A DNA stretch of 44,069 nt from IMG/VR virus record IMGVR_UViG_3300036826_000136, positions 1 through 44,069 of that record; one strand, 5' to 3'. The stretch's first letter is position 1. Each line of letters starts with the position of its first letter. Source of the stretch: a virus. Shown in pieces: positions 17,463 to 25,777 of the stretch. The position numbers were made by a program, and so were the translations under genes. Under the pieces are notes generated by a model. The model saw only the letters and a program-made list of their open reading frames with translations, was not told where the DNA came from and did no database searches.

Positions 17463-18161
17463 CTAGAGAACCTCCACCAGCAGGCGTGTCTGATCCAGCT
17501 CTGCGCCGAACAGTCGCGGTTTCCCAGTCCCACAGAGCCCATTATCGTTAGCCAGGGCCATCAGAGCCACGACGCTGTAGTCAAGGCCGAGATCCTTGTT
17601 GGCCGCAGCAATGAGAGCCTTAATTGCATCTTGCCGCCCCTTCAGTGCGGTATCGCTGATTTTTTGACTGACAATTCCAGCGATGTATTCCGAAGCCGTA
17701 ACTGCACCCGCGCCAGTGACCACATAGCACATGGCCAGGGTCATGTTGGTCAGGCCACGGGTCTGAGTCGGCGTCATCTGTTCGGCAGGCCCGTAGGGAT
17801 CAATCCCCATCTGGTACAGGGCAGCCTCAGCCTCCTGGACAACGATCTCCCGGTTCAACGTGGGATCCCTGAGCATCACCCTGTCCACGATCGCACCCAG
17901 GGCAGTCTGCGTATCGCCCTTGACTGGCTGTGAGAGATCGCTCGTGGCTCCCTTGGAGTCGATCCACTCGATGGCGAACCAGTTGGTCTCACTGACAGCA
18001 TTGGCCGTCGTGTACTCAGAAATGTAATCCGGGTAGCTGCCGATCCCGGTAACGGAATCGATGATCGTGAACGGGCCAAGAGAACTCGAAGATTCGTAGA
18101 TGTGCAGCGATACCAAGTCCTGCACATCCGGTGCCACAAACTCAAGATGTACGGATGCCAT
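17463..18161 (-). CDS. Head-tail connector/adaptor with N-terminal Ig-like domain
   Basis: A 232-residue protein in two parts. Residues 1-75 look like a fibronectin-type beta domain (SLHIYESSSSLGPFTIIDSV, WFAIEWIDSKG). Residues 80-232 are helical (RVMLRDPTLNREIVVQEAEAAL, TRGLTNMTLAMCYVVTGAG, QDAIKALIAAANKDLG), as in gp6/gp15-type adaptors that bind below the portal. The ATG is 3 bases from the stop of the upstream repeat protein gene. The connector call is inferred from helical content and order. Confidence 0.6.
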   Translation of the reverse strand: MASVHLEFVAPDVQDLVSLHIYESSSSLGPFTIIDSVTGIGSYPDYISEYTTANAVSETNWFAIEWIDSKGATSDLSQPVKGDTQTALGAIVDRVMLRDPTLNREIVVQEAEAALYQMGIDPYGPAEQMTPTQTRGLTNMTLAMCYVVTGAGAVTASEYIAGIVSQKISDTALKGRQDAIKALIAAANKDLGLDYSVVALMALANDNGLCGTGKPRLFGAELDQTRLLVEVL

Positions 18162-18163
18162 AG

Positions 18164-20293
18164 CTACCTCTCGTACCAGATCGGTTTAACAGCACTGATG
18201 AGTACATTTTCATACATACCAACTGAGAGCAGAATATTGTCTTTCCTGCCAAATTCATTCAGGATCAGATGTGGAGGAATCCCGTCAAGCGTGAGGATGC
18301 CCACAGGAGCGTCCACAAAGACGTTGATGATCTGGCCAGAGATCGGTGGAACTCCAGTCAGAGTCAGTGAGCCCACAGGCACCTGGAAGCGCACAGTGCT
18401 CCCTGGAGGCACTCCTGCCAGCGTCAGCAGACCAGCAGAAGCGACGACAGTGCTCCCGCCGGAGAATGCCGGGTCTGCAGCTATCAGATTGAGAATTCCA
18501 GCCGTAGCTGAAATAACACCGGATACCGGAAAAGTTACAGTAGAGATTGTGAGTGTGAGTACCCCTGCCGTAGGCTGAACAAATACCGTACTGGCTACCG
18601 TGATCGTCGGTGTGGGAGCAGTCAGATTAAGAACACCCGCAGGAGCTGCCGTCTGGGTAACGACTCCCGCTGTGGGCGCAACAGCAGTCAGGTTGAGCAC
18701 ACCAGCAGGCGCTGTAGCTCCCTGAGAAATACTCAACGACGGCGCGGAGGCCGTCAGACTAAGGGTGCCCGCAGGAGCTGCGACTACTGTTGCTGAAACG
18801 GGAGTCGGAGCAGGAGCTGTAAGATTGAGAACACCGGCCGTGGCAGTGACAATGCTGTTTGCCGTCGCATAACCTGTAAGGCTGAGCTGAGTGCTAGGAA
18901 GCAGCGAACTCCGACCATAGTTGTAATGCGCAAGAATCTGAGCCGGTGTCAGAACAACGTTGTATAGGGCGATTTCATCGACCGCACCATTATGGAACCC
19001 GCTGACGCTATAGGGAGCTGCGCAGATTCGCAACGGCATCGTAGAGCTAGGAACAAAAACAGCACTCATGGGCGCGCCTGCTGATACCCCATTTATATAA
19101 AAGCGCCCCGTGGTACCGTCATGCGTAAAGACCGCGTGGTACCACGTACCGGAAACCATATTTACCCCATTGACAATTTTCTGAACTGATCCATCTCCCC
19201 AGACAAGGTACAAAAGCTGCGTATTCGACTGTTTGATAAATCCCCAGCCAGTCATATTTCCAGAGCTAACTGTGCAGACGACAAAAGTGTAAGCCGTGGG
19301 GTTTCCACCATCCCAACGAACCCAAGCCTCCGCAGAGAACGGAGCACTGGGGTTGAGCGCAGCGGCGTAGGGGGTATTCAGGTATGCACTCGTACCGTTG
19401 AATACAACAGCATTGTCACCGGCAAGCAGCGGCCCTGCCGAGCCCAGAGTAGGCGAACCGAACGTTGTAAAATTGCGACCCCCGATCCGATCTACCATCG
19501 GGCCTGTCGTCTCTTCCAGCCGCCAGTAGGCAATAGGCGAATCCTTCATCACCACATCCTGATACGAGTCGCTTTGTGCAACTACCTTAGGGACAGGTGT
19601 TGGCGCTGTAGCCGTGAGGCTAAGCTGACCTGCCGTAGCCGTAACCGTTGCGCCAGCAGACGGAGGTTTGAAGGCGACAGTAGCGGAGAACCCACTGTCT
19701 ATAGTATTACAAGTCCAGTCACAAAAATAGCTACCTGAGGTAGTCTTACGATCAGCAGCGGGACAGAACACCCACGCCTGATCGCCGTCATTTGCGTAGC
19801 GATTCGTAAATCCTTGGCCAGTAGAAATGAGATCGGCACCACCGTAGGTGACTCCGTTGGCCAGCACCAGTCCCGCCGCAGTGACCGTGACCGTAGGGGA
19901 CTGAACTACTGTGTTGATGGACGGTGAATTCAGAGTGGTGTAGCCGAATACGTCAAGAGCGGCTGGGCCTACATACTCAAAAACACAGGGGATGACTGTT
20001 ACCCCTGCCGAAACAAACGTCACAGTTGTGGCACCGGCGGCAGCATTGGCAAAATAGAACGTCTGCAAACGCCAGGCATTCAACCCTCCCATCGATGCAG
20101 AGTAAGGGCTGCCTACTGCTGTCCATGCCCCATTTACATTATCTGACACTGTGCAGGCTTGAGTAGTCGAATTCCAGAATACATGACCGACTAGCAAATT
20201 GCCAGCCGCCACGTTACTGGGAAAAACGAGAGACTGTGGCGAGCTACCTACCGAGGCAATCGTTTTCTTCTGGACGAAATCACCGAAAGCCAT
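18164..20293 (-). CDS. Large repeat protein with AG-x-L-x-L repeats and an inserted LamG-like domain
   Basis: A 709-residue protein. Residues 1-210 form a beta domain (SLVFPSNVAAGNLLVGHVFW, SDNVNGAWTAVGS). One repeat (TAGQLSLTATAP) comes next. Residues about 240-465 are a LamG-like domain (SPIAYWRLEETTGPM, FSAEAWVRW, WYHAVFTHDGTTGRFYING, VDEIALYNVVLTPAQI). Then about ten more repeats of the type AGVLNLTAPAP or VGSLTLTGVPP run to the C-terminus, spaced about 18-25 residues. The ending (NILLSVGMYENVLISAVKP) is similar to that of the upstream neighbour. No enzymatic motif was found. It sits between head and neck genes and is probably a virion surface fibre or glycan-binding decoration. Confidence 0.75.
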   Translation of the reverse strand: MAFGDFVQKKTIASVGSSPQSLVFPSNVAAGNLLVGHVFWNSTTQACTVSDNVNGAWTAVGSPYSASMGGLNAWRLQTFYFANAAAGATTVTFVSAGVTVIPCVFEYVGPAALDVFGYTTLNSPSINTVVQSPTVTVTAAGLVLANGVTYGGADLISTGQGFTNRYANDGDQAWVFCPAADRKTTSGSYFCDWTCNTIDSGFSATVAFKPPSAGATVTATAGQLSLTATAPTPVPKVVAQSDSYQDVVMKDSPIAYWRLEETTGPMVDRIGGRNFTTFGSPTLGSAGPLLAGDNAVVFNGTSAYLNTPYAAALNPSAPFSAEAWVRWDGGNPTAYTFVVCTVSSGNMTGWGFIKQSNTQLLYLVWGDGSVQKIVNGVNMVSGTWYHAVFTHDGTTGRFYINGVSAGAPMSAVFVPSSTMPLRICAAPYSVSGFHNGAVDEIALYNVVLTPAQILAHYNYGRSSLLPSTQLSLTGYATANSIVTATAGVLNLTAPAPTPVSATVVAAPAGTLSLTASAPSLSISQGATAPAGVLNLTAVAPTAGVVTQTAAPAGVLNLTAPTPTITVASTVFVQPTAGVLTLTISTVTFPVSGVISATAGILNLIAADPAFSGGSTVVASAGLLTLAGVPPGSTVRFQVPVGSLTLTGVPPISGQIINVFVDAPVGILTLDGIPPHLILNEFGRKDNILLSVGMYENVLISAVKPIWYER

Positions 20294-22368
20294 CAGGGCA
20301 CCACGATCTTCAAGCCGTCAACCGAAGTAATGTAACCTGGAGAAATCCCTACGGAGAGAATGTAATGATCATGGCCGAGGACAGGCCGGATGATGTGAAC
20401 CGTGGTCACAGCAAAGTTGAGAACCCCGGATTGCTGTTTCGTGGCAATAGCCGGGAAGGGAGTCGTCCGGGCCAGAGTCAACAGGCCATAGGGAGCACGC
20501 ACGATACTGGCGCGCAGTACCAGCGGAGCAACAGCCAGCAGGTTCAACAAGCTCGCAGTAGTAACAGATGTAATCCGAAGAACTGACGCACTACCGCCGC
20601 GCAACGTGACCAGACCCACAGGAGCCCGCGTAACGGTCACGGTCGAAGAAGAGGGGGCAACGCCTGTCAGCGTCAGAATCCCAGCAGGAGGCTTTGCTGC
20701 TAGCCCCGCGCTAGGCACGGACACAGCCAGACTGAGAACACCAGCGGCCGCGATCGGGCCGACACCAGGAGCCGGAACAGTGCGGGCCAGGTTGAGGATC
20801 CCCGGTGGGGTAACGGTAATTCTCTTGAACGTCGGCGTGGTACTGACCAAATTGAGAATCCCTGCAGTCGTGCTCAGAACTGACTTGAAAACTACTGAGC
20901 TGGCAGTCAGTGTCAGACGACCAGCCAGCGCAGACACAACCGACGCGACTAGGAAGTTGACAGGGGGAACAGCAGTCAGGGTGAGAATCCCGGCCGGTAC
21001 AGTGTATTTAGCTAACGATGAAGCTTTTGCTGCTGAGGCTGTCAGGTTGAGAACTCCAGCAGTCACCGGATACGCAGCCTTGACCAGCGGTATCGCCACC
21101 GAAAGAGTCAGAGATCCCGCAAGTGTAATAATGCGCGAGCCCGCAGAGAACACAGGACTGGCTGCGGTAAAATTCAACACTGCTGCTGGAGTCACAATGC
21201 GAACCAGCACACTGACCAAGGGGTTAGCAGCAGCCAGGTTGAGAATACCGACGGGCGCAATCTTTTTCAGACCCGGCTGTGGTGCTGTTGCAGTCAGGGT
21301 CAGAATCCCAACTGGCGCAATTACCTTAGAACCCATGACCAGGCCAGGACTGACTACTGCCAGGTTGAGAATCCCCGCAGGAGATGCGGAGATCGTTTTC
21401 GACATCCGTGGCGTTGGCGGGCTGGCAGTGAGGCTGAGCGAGGCAGGAACGGCCACAACCGTCTGCCCACCCGATGCATTCGCTACTCCCGACGTGAGAG
21501 AAAGCGAGCCGACCGGAGCAGTTACTTTCAGTGTCGGTGCCGGTGTAGTAGAAGCGAGATTGAGCCTAGCGGCTGTAGCTGGAACGAGCCCTGACTGAAT
21601 TACAGAAACAACCGGAGTCGTACTGGCCAGGGATAGCGAGCCCGCCGGAGCCACAAAGGTACGCTTGAAGGATGGATCGGCGCTGGCCAGATTCAACAGG
21701 CCAGCAGTAGCAAATGTAATAACCTGGACAGGAGGAATCGGGAAGGCTGCTTCCAACAGCGTCCAGCCGATGTTGGAAGTCGTACTAGCCTGGAAGTTGT
21801 ACGTCCCCGTAGCGGCTACCTGACGGGCATAGATTTCCGTTCGCTGATTGGAGAAGTTGCCCGTGTTGCCCACCTGTGTCCAGCCACTTGAAATACCAGT
21901 CAGGTTAGCCGGGGCCGAAGCGCCCCCGGTACCGAATATCGTGAACAGCATGGCATCAGCAATCGTGGTCGTCAGGAACTCACCAGAGTCCGGCCTGATC
22001 GCGGGAGTGATGTCGAAGCCAAGCGCTGTGTCGTTGACCGTAAGAGCGCCTACGCTGTCGCAGGAGACCGCCACACAGGTACGGATTACCGTCCCAGTAT
22101 CACTGATCGTGATGGTATCACCGACTACCAGTGCCGCCGTTATCTTCGAGATCCAGAAGCTTGTAAAATAGCTCCCGGATCCCGAGATGTGGCTCATCAC
22201 GGTCGTGTAGGTATTTCCTTTACTGTCCGTGAGCGTGCAGTCAGTCGTGTTCGTCCCTGCACGAGTCATGGCCACAATTACAACAGAATCAATGGCTACC
22301 GCCGACCCTATCGTTATGACAGGGTTTGCTGTAGAGACGTTTCTGGTACCGAGCTGAGTTAATGCCAC
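20293..22368 (-). CDS. Giant AG-x-L-x-L repeat protein
   Basis: A 691-residue protein. Residues 1-215 form a beta domain (CTLTDSKGNTYTTVMSHISG, SSGWTQVGNTGNFSNQRTEI) of the same general type as its downstream neighbour. From about residue 220 there are by eye 21 tandem units of about 20-23 residues with the core [AP]-[AV]-G-[IVL]-L-[NTS]-L-[AT], such as PAGILNLAVVSP, VGILTLTATAP and TAGVLNLTASA. The C-terminus YILSVGISPGYITSVDGL matches that of the neighbour. At DNA level the units recur as imperfect TTGAGAATCCC-like blocks on the plus strand. The regular beta repeat suggests a long rigid fibre. Function is unknown. Confidence 0.75.
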   Translation of the reverse strand: MALTQLGTRNVSTANPVITIGSAVAIDSVVIVAMTRAGTNTTDCTLTDSKGNTYTTVMSHISGSGSYFTSFWISKITAALVVGDTITISDTGTVIRTCVAVSCDSVGALTVNDTALGFDITPAIRPDSGEFLTTTIADAMLFTIFGTGGASAPANLTGISSGWTQVGNTGNFSNQRTEIYARQVAATGTYNFQASTTSNIGWTLLEAAFPIPPVQVITFATAGLLNLASADPSFKRTFVAPAGSLSLASTTPVVSVIQSGLVPATAARLNLASTTPAPTLKVTAPVGSLSLTSGVANASGGQTVVAVPASLSLTASPPTPRMSKTISASPAGILNLAVVSPGLVMGSKVIAPVGILTLTATAPQPGLKKIAPVGILNLAAANPLVSVLVRIVTPAAVLNFTAASPVFSAGSRIITLAGSLTLSVAIPLVKAAYPVTAGVLNLTASAAKASSLAKYTVPAGILTLTAVPPVNFLVASVVSALAGRLTLTASSVVFKSVLSTTAGILNLVSTTPTFKRITVTPPGILNLARTVPAPGVGPIAAAGVLSLAVSVPSAGLAAKPPAGILTLTGVAPSSSTVTVTRAPVGLVTLRGGSASVLRITSVTTASLLNLLAVAPLVLRASIVRAPYGLLTLARTTPFPAIATKQQSGVLNFAVTTVHIIRPVLGHDHYILSVGISPGYITSVDGLKIVVP

Positions 22369-22728
22369 TTACTCAGTGGGAAGTTCCTCGACACTCTCCA
22401 CTTGCCACTGGCTTGCCATGATTTCATCAAGGTTGTCCCACTCAGCTTGAAATTCCTCGTCAGTGATGTCCCCGTCCTGGAGCTTCTGCTCCAGCTCCTG
22501 ACGCTTCTCAGGAGATTGCCAGGAAGCCGTTGCTTCCCTGAGAGCTTGCTGCTCTGCACGGAGCTGTGCCGTCTTTTCGTTGGAGGCAATAACGTGGTGA
22601 TAGCTGATGTTCTCCCTCGTGACCGTCCTCTCCTCTGAGTCAGGAACGGCCGGATCAGGGGGAAGCGTCTCCTCGTACTGGTAAGGAGTACCTTCTGGCG
22701 GACGCATTACAACTTGATAGTAGCCCAA
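22369..22728 (-). CDS. Hypothetical protein with coiled-coil C-terminus
   Basis: A 119-residue protein. I place the start at TTG 22728, preceded by GGAGGAGAATAAA, rather than at the first ATG upstream, which lies inside the preceding gene. The N-terminus (LGYYQVVMRPPEGTPYQYEE) is strand-like. Residues 50-110 are strongly helical and charged (NEKTAQLRAEQQALREATAS, SPEKRQELEQKLQDGDITDE). It follows an unknown gene by one base and ends just before the giant repeat protein. No family is recognised; a chaperone or fibre-assembly role for the repeat protein is possible but unsupported. Confidence 0.65.
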   Translation of the reverse strand: MGYYQVVMRPPEGTPYQYEETLPPDPAVPDSEERTVTRENISYHHVIASNEKTAQLRAEQQALREATASWQSPEKRQELEQKLQDGDITDEEFQAEWDNLDEIMASQWQVESVEELPTE

Positions 22729-22729
22729 T

Positions 22730-23113
22730 TTATTCTCCTCCGATCTTCTGCACCTTGTACGGCTCACGTTCGGTGTACTTCACCTGCACATCACGATCCA
22801 GGTTTTCACCGATTGTAATTTGCGCTCCTCGCATCCGTTCCACCAGCCAGCGAGGAATCGTCAGTGCCTCTGCTCCGGTGTTCTGCTGGATGACCCAGGC
22901 GAAGCAGATAGCCACGTTGGCGACCGACTCCATTCCGTATTTCAGACTGGCCACTTCTGCAGACAGCTCTTTGATTTGAGCTGCCTGCACCTTGACCATC
23001 TCTTCAGGCGTAGGCAGCTCAAATCGACCTTCCTTCGTTTTTGCAGGAGGCCAGACCCCAGCCGGAGCTTTGACAATCACTTCATTCGGACTGGGGCGGA
23101 TTATCCGGCTCAC
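22730..23113 (-). CDS. Hypothetical protein of the head module
   Basis: A 127-residue protein starting at GTG 23113, which overlaps the stop of the previous gene as GTGA. The N-terminus (SRIIRPSPNEVIVKAPAG) is strand-like. A helical segment (MVKVQAAQIKELSAEVASLK) and a hydrophobic stretch (ANVAICFAWVIQQN) follow. No known motif. Gene order (after the capsid and a capsid-associated protein) suggests a virion or assembly protein. Confidence 0.6.
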   Translation of the reverse strand: MSRIIRPSPNEVIVKAPAGVWPPAKTKEGRFELPTPEEMVKVQAAQIKELSAEVASLKYGMESVANVAICFAWVIQQNTGAEALTIPRWLVERMRGAQITIGENLDRDVQVKYTEREPYKVQKIGGE

Positions 23114-23559
23114 GCTGCTACAGCTTTCAGCGCCCCCGTCGCGTCCCACTGGATTGTAAATGTCCCGGCCGTGACAGAGACATTCCCGGCAAAGTCCACA
23201 TAGCCCATCAGCGGACTCGTCGTTGCGGTACCCGTATCTTTCCTGATGATCGCGAAGGCCGCTGTAATTGTCGCGGAGGTTGCCGACCAGTCCGTCGCAA
23301 TCAGTCTGACCTCATTCGTCGCACCGTTGTAGCTCGTGCTTCGTCCCGGCAGAGCCAGTCCACCGGACACGTAGGTACCGCTGGCCCCGACCTCATTCGT
23401 GGCCGAGGGGCTGAAATAGTGGTCAGTGTCCTGATTGGGAGCGTAGGAGGACGTGTGCAGGCTGACCTTGATCGAATCTGTTACCCAGTCGATCCGCTCA
23501 GCAGCAGTAGCGCCCCACTGGCCCAGTGCTGTCAGTCCGTACCATTTAGTCGAAGCCAT
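23110..23559 (-). CDS. Capsid-associated structural protein
   Basis: A 149-residue beta-rich protein (KWYGLTALGQWGATAAERID, SIKVSLHTSSYAPNQDTDHY, GYVDFAGNVSVTAGTFTIQW). From memory this pattern is found in many phage genomes as a conserved protein coded near the major capsid gene, often annotated as a minor head or tail protein. It follows the major capsid gene by 10 bases. Probable role is capsid decoration or a fibre base; no enzymatic residue is apparent. Confidence 0.7.
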   Translation of the reverse strand: MASTKWYGLTALGQWGATAAERIDWVTDSIKVSLHTSSYAPNQDTDHYFSPSATNEVGASGTYVSGGLALPGRSTSYNGATNEVRLIATDWSATSATITAAFAIIRKDTGTATTSPLMGYVDFAGNVSVTAGTFTIQWDATGALKAVAA

Positions 23560-23569
23560 TTCACATCAC

Positions 23570-24616
23570 CTACGGAAGGGTGATCTTCTGGACGGAATTG
23601 GCCATGTCCGCGTACAGGCCCCGGCGCGCCCTTCCTACTTGCTGCCCTTCGATCAAGCGGGAGATGTCAGGCGGGCCGATGTCGATGCGCAGATCGTGAT
23701 GCACGAACTCCTTGAAGCGCTGCTTGGGGAAGATGAAATAGCACGTCCCCGTGGTCACACCCGGATAGGTGATCAGCTTGACGCCGTTCTGGATCGAGGA
23801 GCCGTTGTAGTAGATGATGGTGTCCACGGGCACCCGGGCCAGTGGATTGCCCTGAGAGTCCCTTACAGGGGCGAGTAGGGCATCCTCGATCTTGAAGCGA
23901 TCGGCCTCATTGGCGAGGATGATGCTGGGCGTGCGCTGCGGAGTGGCCTGCACCGCAGCTACATAAGCAGCCTGGAAGGTGAGCAGAACCTTCTCGCTGA
24001 GAGTTGCGCCCGTGGCGTTAGCCGCCGTCGAGTTCCCACCCGCATAGCTGAAGCCGGTGATCGGGCTGATGTGCAGATGGTTGAGGAGGTAATTGTAGCT
24101 TCGACCGAAGGCCCGGTTGTTGAGCGTGATGTCCCAGGTCTTGTCGAACTCAATTACATCCTCAGTCCACTCGAAGCCCGCCGCATAGGTCTGAATCGAG
24201 ACGGTAGCCGGAACACCCTTAGCCAGCGTACCGAATACAACCTCGCCACCCTCAAACTTCTCCAGGAAGTGAACGTTGGCCTGGAGGGTGTACTCGTTGA
24301 GCTGAATTACACCGCCGGGGAAGGGGCCGGGGATCATGTCGTAGATCGGGCCGTAGAGGAGCGGTACCTCAGCGAGACCGAAATCGACATCGACCCTGAC
24401 CTTCTCCAGCAGATCCATCGAGCCAACAGCGGTTGTGATCATTTCCGAGATCGGCCGCTTCAGCTCAACCTCATACATCTCGTCCAGGAAGGCGTCTACC
24501 TGAGCCTGCATCTCCCGAACGTTGTAAATCCGAATCGGGCCGTAGTCTGTCCGCCGCACCTCAGGTTTCCACACCTGATGTGCCAGCTCGACAAACTCCT
24601 CTGTTGCGATCGCCAT
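23570..24616 (-). CDS. Major capsid protein
   Basis: A 348-residue protein of the HK97-fold major capsid type. Signs are an N-terminal segment without a clear signal (VELAHQVWKPEVRRTDYGPI), an E-loop-like region, the stretch DRFKIEDALLAPVRDSQGNP, the conserved IIYYNGSSIQNGVKLITYPG and FPKQRFKEFVHHDLRIDIG, and an ending rich in capsid-typical strands. It lies downstream of the protease-scaffold gene and a small decoration gene, the usual order. Shells would be built from several hundred copies. The family cannot be fixed further from sequence alone. Confidence 0.82.
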   Translation of the reverse strand: MAIATEEFVELAHQVWKPEVRRTDYGPIRIYNVREMQAQVDAFLDEMYEVELKRPISEMITTAVGSMDLLEKVRVDVDFGLAEVPLLYGPIYDMIPGPFPGGVIQLNEYTLQANVHFLEKFEGGEVVFGTLAKGVPATVSIQTYAAGFEWTEDVIEFDKTWDITLNNRAFGRSYNYLLNHLHISPITGFSYAGGNSTAANATGATLSEKVLLTFQAAYVAAVQATPQRTPSIILANEADRFKIEDALLAPVRDSQGNPLARVPVDTIIYYNGSSIQNGVKLITYPGVTTGTCYFIFPKQRFKEFVHHDLRIDIGPPDISRLIEGQQVGRARRGLYADMANSVQKITLP

Positions 24617-25003
24617 TTAGGATCCTCCGTTTAGAGCCCGCACACCGACGTAGTTATTTGCATCCTTGGCCTCCTCGACCTTGCAGGCCGGGGGATCTCC
24701 GGCCGTACCTGCCGTGGCCTGGAGATCAGTCAGGCAGTCACAGAACTGCGGGTTTGTAGCCAGTGAGGCCGTAGTCCAGTAGAGCAGTGCTCCCTTGGCA
24801 GCGGCTAGACCAGCCGGGATTTTCACATACCAGATCCGCTCAGCCGTCTCAATGGCCATGTTACGGATCGCATCCGAAGCGCCGATGGTGTCCATCGCAA
24901 AGCCGTTCCAGCCCTCGATCCGGTACAGCTCACCGAAGGTCACGGCCTTGGTGGCCGGAACCGCCACGTTTACAGCTCGTCCATCTGTTTTCAACTGGCC
25001 CAT
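24617..25003 (-). CDS. Capsid decoration protein, DUF2190-like
   Basis: A 128-residue protein resembling DUF2190 or lambda-D-like capsid stabilisers, with repeated beta-strand blocks: AVNVAVPATKAVTFGELYRI, GASDAIRNMAIETAERIWYV, IPAGLAAAKGALLYW and ANNYVGVRALNG at the end. It lies directly before the major capsid gene. A ribosome site (GGAGG in AGGAGGGATCT) precedes the ATG at 25003. It probably binds the outside of the shell at the threefold axes or equivalent. Confidence 0.75.
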   Translation of the reverse strand: MGQLKTDGRAVNVAVPATKAVTFGELYRIEGWNGFAMDTIGASDAIRNMAIETAERIWYVKIPAGLAAAKGALLYWTTASLATNPQFCDCLTDLQATAGTAGDPPACKVEEAKDANNYVGVRALNGGS

Positions 25004-25034
25004 CTAGATCCCTCCTGTTCGGGGAGTGGTGGTG

Positions 25035-25355
25035 CTATGACGTTGCATCATCTTCTTCCAAGCGCGTGATGAGATCAGCCTTGAGGGCATTGGAGTCGTA
25101 GACGATCTCGCGATTGTCCAGCTCAGCTTTCAGATCAGCCACGGTCATGTCGCTGTAAAACATGGCCTCTGCAGTCGGCTCCTCGGCATCACCAACGACT
25201 CCCTGCTGGAGAGTGCCATCCTCGTTGACCGTGGCCACCATACCTGCCGCCAGGATCGTCTCAGCCCCTTCTGTGAGCGGAAGCCAGCCGACCGACTGCT
25301 CACCTTCGACCGGCGTGTACTCACTGGGCGGAACAACTACCGGATCCATGTCCAT
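25035..25355 (-). CDS. HeH/SAP-type helix-extension-helix protein 1
   Basis: A 106-residue acidic protein. The first 70 residues are beta-like (VGWLPLTEGAETILAAGMVA). The last 40 are a helix-extension-helix motif (MTVADLKAELDNREIVYDSN, then ALKADLITRLEED) of the HeH/LEM or SAP-like group, which in some proteins binds DNA or nucleoprotein. It is clearly related at its C-terminus to the next gene upstream, with which it forms a tandem pair. Between the protease and capsid genes it could be a head-assembly or internal head protein. Confidence 0.7.
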   Translation of the reverse strand: MDMDPVVVPPSEYTPVEGEQSVGWLPLTEGAETILAAGMVATVNEDGTLQQGVVGDAEEPTAEAMFYSDMTVADLKAELDNREIVYDSNALKADLITRLEEDDATS

Positions 25356-25358
25356 TAA

Positions 25359-25775
25359 TTACACTCCTGCATCGTCATCTTCCAGCAGACTGATGAGATC
25401 AGCCTTGCTGGCATTGCTGGCATAGCTGATGCCTCGGTTGTCCAGCTCGGCCTTGAGATCGGTAACAGTCATGGCGTTGTAATCGACAGACTGAACCGTA
25501 CCTCCATTCCCTGAATCCTCACCATCGGCAGCAGGCTCCGACAGCTCATCCTGCGCGTAATCAGGAGAAAGCTCCATTCCTGCCTCTTCCGCAACCTCCA
25601 GCGACACCATCACCTGCCCCGATGTCGCAGGGTCAGGAGAAGCATACGCGCCTGGAGTCAGAATTACAGGCTCCATCTCCACTTCTTGATCCTCCGGTCG
25701 CAGATTTGGATTGTTCATATCCACATCGCTCGGATTGACCACATCGGGGGTCGGCTCCGGCACTGGTTCGGACAT
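25359..25775 (-). CDS. HeH/SAP-type helix-extension-helix protein 2
   Basis: A 138-residue acidic protein. Residues 1-100 are Pro/Asp/Glu-rich and probably disordered. The last 37 residues repeat the helix-extension-helix motif of the neighbour (MTVTDLKAELDNRGISYASN, then ASKADLISLLEDD). It starts at 25775 behind a strong AGGAGG site and ends 4 bases before the next gene. The pair of C-termini is close enough to indicate a gene duplication. Head-internal protein or scaffold helper is possible; nothing proves it. Confidence 0.7.
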   Translation of the reverse strand: MSEPVPEPTPDVVNPSDVDMNNPNLRPEDQEVEMEPVILTPGAYASPDPATSGQVMVSLEVAEEAGMELSPDYAQDELSEPAADGEDSGNGGTVQSVDYNAMTVTDLKAELDNRGISYASNASKADLISLLEDDDAGV

Positions 25776-25777
25776 TT

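Noticed and set aside
20606-21598. Plus-strand ORF of 330 codons opposite the giant repeat gene
   Set aside because: It is the antisense shadow of the repeat array; periodic codons keep the opposite frame open. It has its own repeats only because the coding strand does.
20293-22368. Diversity-generating retroelement or CRISPR array
   Set aside because: The repeated DNA is in-frame coding repeats with variable unit sequence; there is no reverse transcriptase, template repeat, or constant spacer length.
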